This document shows positions 58,401 through 64,000 of a stretch of 64,000 nucleotides of DNA, piece after piece (positions within the stretch are counted from its first letter, which is position 1; the number at the start of each line of letters is the position of its first letter). The position numbers and the translations under genes were made by a program. The notes beneath the pieces are model-generated. The model searched no databases and was not told the DNA's origin. It worked only from the letters and a program-made list of their open reading frames with translations. Origin of the DNA: Trichoplusia ni (Eukaryota; Arthropoda; Insecta; Lepidoptera; Noctuidae); NCBI RefSeq assembly GCF_003590095.1, contig NC_039488.1, positions 10,292,001 to 10,356,000 of the forward strand, in the 5' to 3' direction.

Positions 58401-61400
58401 TACAGTAGTCTTCTGCACGTGATCTAATGACCAGTTTGGCACGTGAATATTTACGTCACTGATCATTTAAATCATTAGTTACTACAAGGCAATTCATAAC
58501 AATGCTGCAATGTTAAGAATTTCTATGACAGTCATACTAATTATATTGCGACCATTGAAGCGGATAACGTAAACAAAAAGACTTAATTGTGAATGTGTAA
58601 TCAACCTTAATCTTGAATTAATTTAGCTCATTGTTCAAGTTCACGAGTTGTTTACGATATTACGCTAATAATTGCTGCAGGTATTGGCAATGCCTATTGC
58701 TACTCACTTTACTACGTAATTAGGCTGTATCATGCGATGACTGCCGCACCAAGAGAGATCGAGTTTCTGGAGGAATTTGCAGCGCATCGATAGCGTTCCT
58801 AAGACCTGTAATAAAAAACATATAAATATAGTTGTACTTGTACATAGCACTTGGAATATATTAAGTCTGATTCTCCAGTCCGCTCAACCCAAAGTGAGTG
58901 GGGTAATTTGATGATTTTCCATTAGGGAAAGTTTTGCTGACTGTCTCTCGTAATACTTAATCTATTGGGTATTTTGATTCCTGTCCACTAAGTCAATTCT
59001 AGTTAGGAAAATAGCCTATACATTCAGAATGTCCTGGATTACGCGAGACATCTAAAATAATTCAGACACACAAATCGGCGGATGACTATATTTTATTTAA
59101 TGTGAACTGCTGCTTTATACACAGATCTCTTTGGCGCAAATACACGGAAATAAAACAATACCCTTTAGGGAAAAAGTCACAACGTTGTATTGTCTTACCT
59201 TAAGACAATATTTATGACTTAAATCAAGTATGTAGATAAGGTTGAATGTTAAACTACTTTGAGGATGGATAAAAACCGAGTAACTTGTTATGTATTCTTA
59301 TACTATATCTCTATACAGCTGGGTTCTTGGTTAAAATAATGTATTATGAAACTCAATATAGTTTACATTGAGTTAGCAACGACGTTTATTTTGTAGAACG
59401 AAACTTCCCTCTCTTTGCAGCGAGGGGAAAATTGATATATTTTACAGCCGAAATTATGTTAATCTATTTCACATTGATATGATATGACATTCGCATCATA
59501 ATTATTTTTTAACTAGCCCTATAAGATTCCCCTACAAGACACATGCAAGACGCATGCATTCTCGTTTGACTGCAAGGATAGCCAAAAGGTTATACAGATC
59601 ACCATGGTTAAGAAACTGGGCGCGACTTGTGGTGGGTCTAACTGAGTCTGGGTCTCATGGTTTTTTTGTGAAAACCCCGCGACACTAGGATAAAATGCCT
59701 TAATGAGAAGAATATAACAACACTTCTTTGTCTTTACAATTTCTTCTACGTGCAAACCGCATCTGACAAGATCATCACACAACCTTCTTTCAGGAAGACC
59801 TCATTATAAGTATAATAAATAAATCAATCACCTGTGATTGCACACAATGCCAATACGGCCGGAGGTCTATGCTTCTGTAGAGTATGGCGTCTGAAGCGAG
59901 TCTGTTAAAGTGCCTGTTGACCTGAGCGCATCGGCAGAGCGACTGGATGTCCAAGTACTTCATCACACATAGTATTGTTTCATCCTGGAATTAAGAAATT
60001 ATCGTAAAACAATTTATTCGTGTTAAAACATAACATTTTATGGTCTGTCTGGTATTTAAACAAATAAATCCTAATTATGTTTCCAAATTTTGAAAATGGC
60101 GCAAATACATGTCTAGACGTTATTGGTTTAGGTTGGTACTTAAAAAGGGGTTAATCATGGTGTCTTTTTATCCAAAAACCCAAGTAAAATAAAAACCCTA
60201 GTAAAACTAATGCAAAACAAACAGATTACCAAATCAAATCATGTCACTCAAATTATACATTATATATTGCTACGTGTGTAACATCCGTTGAACCGATTCA
60301 GATGTAATTCGGCTCAGTCTGGACGTAATCGCGATCAAACCTGCTTACAAGATGTAAGCATGAGTAGGACTTCCTAATTTCCAAAGCCTTTAGGATTAAC
60401 ATGATACTGCCCGATTATTTATTTTTAGAACATTTTGGATGTTACACAACTGGATTTTGCTGGGATACCTAATCGTATTCCGATGGATATTTTTTTAGTA
60501 TGAATCCTATTTCAATATGATAAAGACATGTTTGTCCATTAGTGCAAGTAATTGGGTTAGCACTAGAAAGATCAAAAATCAAAATAAGAAGGCTTTAATT
60601 CGAGTAGGCCGTTTTTCCAGCTCTTCCAAACCGTTAAAATGACGATTGTAGGTCAGAAAACGCAAACCAGAACAAAAACAGATTTATAACAATTTTGAGC
60701 ACAATCAGTCTTGTTTCAGATCGCTTTTATTTCTCTCATTGTTCGTCATGCGAGTGCAAAAAAAAAAGGAAATATTGGATTAATTAAAATAAAAAGAAAA
60801 AAATGCTCTGCTTCGTTACACAAACGTCGAGAGGCTGATAAAGTGCGTCATTATGCGTTATCGACTTAAGTAAAGGGTAAAAATTGCGTAAACTAATATA
60901 AGCATTGTGGTAGTGACTGTATACAAACTTAAATAGAAACAACTGAGTCCTTACTGAACATTCTCTTATTTAAAGAAGTGAGTTTAGTTAACCTAAAGGT
61001 CTGGTCTGGTAAATTGAATAAATGATGGAGTATGAAGATGCCTAAGAAACCAATTTAAAATTATTCTCCTTTAGTTTAGGTACTTAAAAAAAAACATAAT
61101 TGAGAAATAATGTAATGATGTATGTATATACCAGATTTATTGTCAAACGATTAAAATGCATTGACAAGAACAATAAATATTTCCAATTTGTGACCCATCC
61201 CTACTGATATTATAAATGCGAAAGTAACTCTGTCTGTCTGTCTGTTACGCTTTCACGTCTAAGCCACTGAACTGATTTTAATGAAATTTGGTACAGACGT
61301 AGAGTTGACCTTGAGAAAGAACATAGGATAGTTTTTATCCCGGACTTTTGAAGAGTATTCTTGGAAACGCGATATAACCGACATCGACGCGGGCGAAAAG

Positions 61401-62245
61401 CTCGTAATTCATAATCAAGATTAAGAATCCCAAGAAATTTACGCTAAGTCCATATTAAAATGATATTATGCTCAAACAACAGCAATGTTTAGTAAATATT
61501 GTTAAAGATTGTCAGGCTTATCAAATATCACGTATTGTGCGATGACAGTAGACATAACAGCGTAGCATTCTACTACAAATGTGTAGGTAGCAGAGTATTG
61601 TTACTATGACTCATGTGTAGGTCAGGTTCATACTTAATTATTATAGTTTAATGTAAAACGTTATACGTAGATATATGAATACTATGTCGAGAATTATCGT
61701 CTCGAAATTAAAATACGTACACAATAACCAATACGGTGGAATGTAATGATTCATGTTAAATTCTGTTATTGCGCTACACAAGAAATAAAACAGTTCACAG
61801 GCCTATTGAACCTGAAGGTTTAAAACGTTTGTCCGTTAATCACCATCCTGCATTTCACAAACCGTCATAGCATAGTTAAAATTTAATTTGTCACCCAATC
61901 GGACGTATTCCTCAGTATCACAAGTCGTACTCTCACTTGAACGGTTTTTTTTAAGCACTTTTATCACCCAGTTTATACCGATTAAACGAGACATTCGTAT
62001 TTGCAGGTCAATAATTCGCGACGATATTTGGTTGTTAAGGCGACGAACAAGTGTGACTTATCCAAGGTTGAAAAGTAAGATACAATTTCATAAATTCACC
62101 TCCTAAAAGTCAATACTTACAGGTAAACTCTGAAAATCACCGAGAGGTGGTCCTGTATCGATTTGTTTCTGATTCGCGGGAGCGACGATCGGCGGAACAA
62201 CGTTCTCGTGAAGGTTCGAAGCTATTATCCTGTTCAGCAGTTGAC
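55426..62245 (-). CDS. FBXL4: FBXL4-type F-box/leucine-rich-repeat protein (3' nine coding exons; start outside the window)
   Basis: Substrate-receptor type F-box protein. In vertebrates FBXL4 is linked to mitochondria and restrains mitophagy by promoting BNIP3/NIX turnover. Exons 5' to 3': 62245-62121, 59984-59832, 58805-58708, 58005-57896, 57486-57331, 56929-56764, 56515-56333, 55692-55623, 55536-55426. All are GT-AG and in phase, with 389 complete codons visible. The F-box spans the first two exons (SLPDETILCVMKYL, then LRPYW). LRRs follow, with blocks close to vertebrate FBXL4: DLSWC, LDLYRT, ELDVGWC, LRKLFLG, LLDVSFC and a terminal SIKRSFQ. Vertebrate FBXL4 ends almost at that point; this protein runs 18 residues further. 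The N-terminal discoidin-like half is not seen and must lie beyond 64000. Assignment rests on my recall of the family. Confidence 0.88.
55852..55912 (+). repeat. Decayed non-LTR retrotransposon tail
   Basis: TTGCGGAGGTTTATGTTCAG, TAGTGGATCTCGATAAGGCT resembles the GGAGGCCTATGTCCAGCAGTGG tail at 43366. It lies in the intron between the last exons of the FBXL4-type gene. Confidence 0.45.
56091..56225. repeat. Foldback/MITE-like element with about 50-bp inverted arms
   Basis: Left arm starts GCACGGTAGTTCAAGTTTAG and ends ACTACCCGTTTCTT. The right arm, reverse-complemented, starts GCATGGCGTTTCAGGTTTAA and ends ACTACCCATTTCCT. A single arm recurs at 37683-37730. It lies in an FBXL4 intron. No target duplication identified. 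Confidence 0.6.
58050..58245 (+). repeat. SINE-like repeat (CGTCCGCATGG family), copy 2
   Basis: Contains GCGACTTCGTCCGCATGGAA, then CCCTTATTACATCAGCTGTC, AAGTCCCGTCAGAATCGGTC, AACAGACAGACGGACAAAAT. Matches the copy at 38629. Intronic in the FBXL4-type gene. Confidence 0.65.
59565..59712 (+). repeat. Decayed tRNA-derived SINE copy
   Basis: TTTGACTGCAAGGATAGCCA at the head, AACTGAGTCTGGGTCTCATG in the middle and CCCCGCGACACTAGGATAAA near the tail match the family's consensus order. Intronic. Confidence 0.55.
61198..61404 (+). mobile_element. Lep1-like non-autonomous Helitron in the largest visible FBXL4 intron
   Basis: Starts TCCCTACTGATATTATAAAT, contains TTACGCTTTCACGTCTAAGC and AGGATAGTTTTTATCCCGGA, and ends GACGCGGGCGAAAAGCTCG, where the terminal CTAG is changed to CTCG. 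Confidence 0.7.
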
Positions 62246-64000
62246 CTGAAAAGATGTTGGATAAGAATTACATTTGTTTAACAAGTTTATTATAATGTTA
62301 AGTAACGGTGGTTACTGATGTGGGTAAAATGCCGACTACGAAAATATATTTATATAAATTAGATTCATAAACTGTGCCTATGTATCGTGTTATTATTTTT
62401 GCCATAGGTGAACTAGAAATTAATCGAACCTATTTCGTAAAAATAAATTTAAGTTCAGTTTGAGATTTTAACGAGTAGATTTCTTCGGATTACTAATTCA
62501 TAACACGTAAACATTTACATTCTTAACTTAATTTAGTGGTGACCGCAACACGCAATACAAATAACCACACATATTTAGAACAAAAAAATCCTGTAATCAG
62601 CATTCCCAAAGCATACGTGATAATACACTCAATTATTTGCGGATATATCTGTTAATTAACACGTTGTTTTGCCATAAAAGTGCACATTAAATTAACATAT
62701 TTCTAATAGGAAAAGATAATCTCGCTACCGAAAGCTACTAAGCATTATACCAAGATTCACATGACGATAAACGGACGCTCTGACGTCATCCAGCCGTCGA
62801 ATAACGTGACTACAAATCCTATTAGGGCTTAGTCCGTAACAAACGTTTACGTACATGATCTATCTCCGACATAGAAACTGAAACGTATTCCGTTGAGTAT
62901 TAAGTTGATTTTCGTGTGTTATGGAGACTCTGAACATGACCATGGGCAACAATATCAGTCAACTACGTCATAGCACTAAAGAAGTCCGTATTAACTGTAG
63001 TTAAAGGTGAGAGTAGAATTATCTTGATTATTTTTAGATATATAAGGCATTACAGATAGAACTAACATCCCTGTCTTAGGGATTAAAACGTATTTTTTCC
63101 ATTATTGATGTTAAATAAAAAATAAGCTTCTTTTACCGTATATCTAACCACTCTTCCCGGCTTGAATTAAATATATCTTTAGACCATAATGAGAAAAGAT
63201 AAATTACGTAGTAAAAACCGATGCGATGGAAATTTACTCGCTCGTAATGACAACCTCGATAATCATCAAGGAATAATCAATCATTGTGTTCGTAGCATTT
63301 TAATCCTATCTCGACAAGAATTAATGAGGTCTGGACGGGTTTGCAGACTGGAACACAAGACTAACTGCTACCAAAAGTGTTCCCGCTAGTGAGGTGATGA
63401 CACTGTGGAAGCGGGACAGTGCACTACACTGTTCGAAGCAGTGTCTCGCTGGCACCTCTTGCTGTCGTCCTTTAAGATTTAATATAAGCCTAACGCCAAA
63501 CGAATTCAAGAATTCTGTATATTGCTCTTTATTTGATTGCAAGGAGTGCTGATTGCTGAGTGATGCGACGTGTCGCAGATTCCAACCCCGTTTGTGTGAT
63601 CCACAACGTTTGCTCTGAGTGTGTGTGAATTTATGCATGTGGCTTAAGTGTTTGGGAAACGATTTTAATTAAAGAGTATTTTTTTTAGTTTGTTTTTAAA
63701 ATAATATATTTTTCATCAAATTAAAATTTGTAATCTAATAAAGCGGCTTAAAATAACAAAATATTGATCTCAGCAACATAAAATTATAATTCATAAATGT
63801 TGATCTTATAGGGGTTACCGGTTGCCGGAAACTTTCCTGTTTAGCCACGTGAGTTAAACAACGATGAAAAAGTACTTCAAAGAAATGCGATAGCGAAACA
63901 GCGAATGTAGAATATATCTCAGACTTAAATATTTAGTAATTAGTCAAAGGTAATTCATTGGACAAACACAATTAATTGCAGTGAGCACCTATTGTGAACG
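62246..64000. other. Intron and upstream part of the FBXL4-type gene, no exon seen
   Basis: I looked for further exons encoding the N-terminal half and found none. The stretch is AT-rich and holds one SINE copy (63535-63690). The preceding exon must supply one base to complete the codon split at 62245. Confidence 0.5.
63535..63690 (+). repeat. Decayed tRNA-derived SINE copy
   Basis: Head GATTGCAAGGAGTGCTGATT, then GTTTGTGTGATCCACAACG, CTGAGTGTGTGTGAATTTAT, GCATGTGGCTTAAGTGTTTG and a TTAATTAAAGAG tail, matching the family order. Confidence 0.6.

Noticed and set aside
1..64000. CRISPR array, operon or other prokaryotic system
   Set aside because: No regularly spaced repeats with unique spacers; the genes have spliceosomal introns and the repeats are those of an insect genome.

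Overview
This window is nuclear DNA from an insect, almost certainly a moth or butterfly. It is AT-rich and its genes have many small introns. The repeats are of types common in lepidopteran genomes: Lep1-like Helitrons, tRNA-derived SINEs, tails of non-LTR elements and a BEL/Pao LTR element. No species can be named from the sequence.

Layout. Positions 1-30037 hold no gene I can support, only AT-rich DNA littered with decayed repeats, one RTE reverse-transcriptase fragment (about 24.1-24.4 kb) and one CpG-rich island (about 19.84-20.2 kb) that looks like an orphan promoter/first exon. Positions 30038-34081 (minus strand) hold a complete eight-exon alpha-amylase gene. Its exons join in frame to 500 residues, with a signal peptide and the full catalytic triad. 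Positions 39102-51526 (minus strand) hold a second, divergent alpha-amylase gene of ten coding exons. They join in frame to 497 residues, again with the triad. Its second intron is swollen by a full-length, apparently intact BEL/Pao retrotransposon (43815-50420, minus strand): one 1737-residue gag-pol frame, near-identical LTRs, a 5-bp target duplication and a tRNA-Tyr-type primer site. Positions 55426-62245 (minus strand) hold the last nine coding exons of an FBXL4-type F-box/leucine-rich-repeat gene whose start lies beyond the right edge.

How the parts relate. The amylases are tandem paralogs in the same orientation. They share six of their seven ancestral intron positions exactly in phase, a 12-nt last coding exon (Ser-Arg-Leu/Ile-stop) and a splice-acceptor-like sequence directly before the ATG. 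They differ in ways that should matter for the enzymes. Gene 1 keeps the GHGAGG loop and has Gln at the third chloride-ligand position. Gene 2 lacks that loop, keeps Arg at the chloride position, has Tyr for one of the paired active-site Trp residues and has two additional introns. Both would be secreted starch-digesting enzymes. The FBXL4 homolog is unrelated in function and simply adjacent.

I did not find a wholly new system. The best leads are the divergent second amylase, the young BEL insertion inside it, a near-perfect 28-bp hairpin in its first coding intron, and the orphan CpG-rich island.
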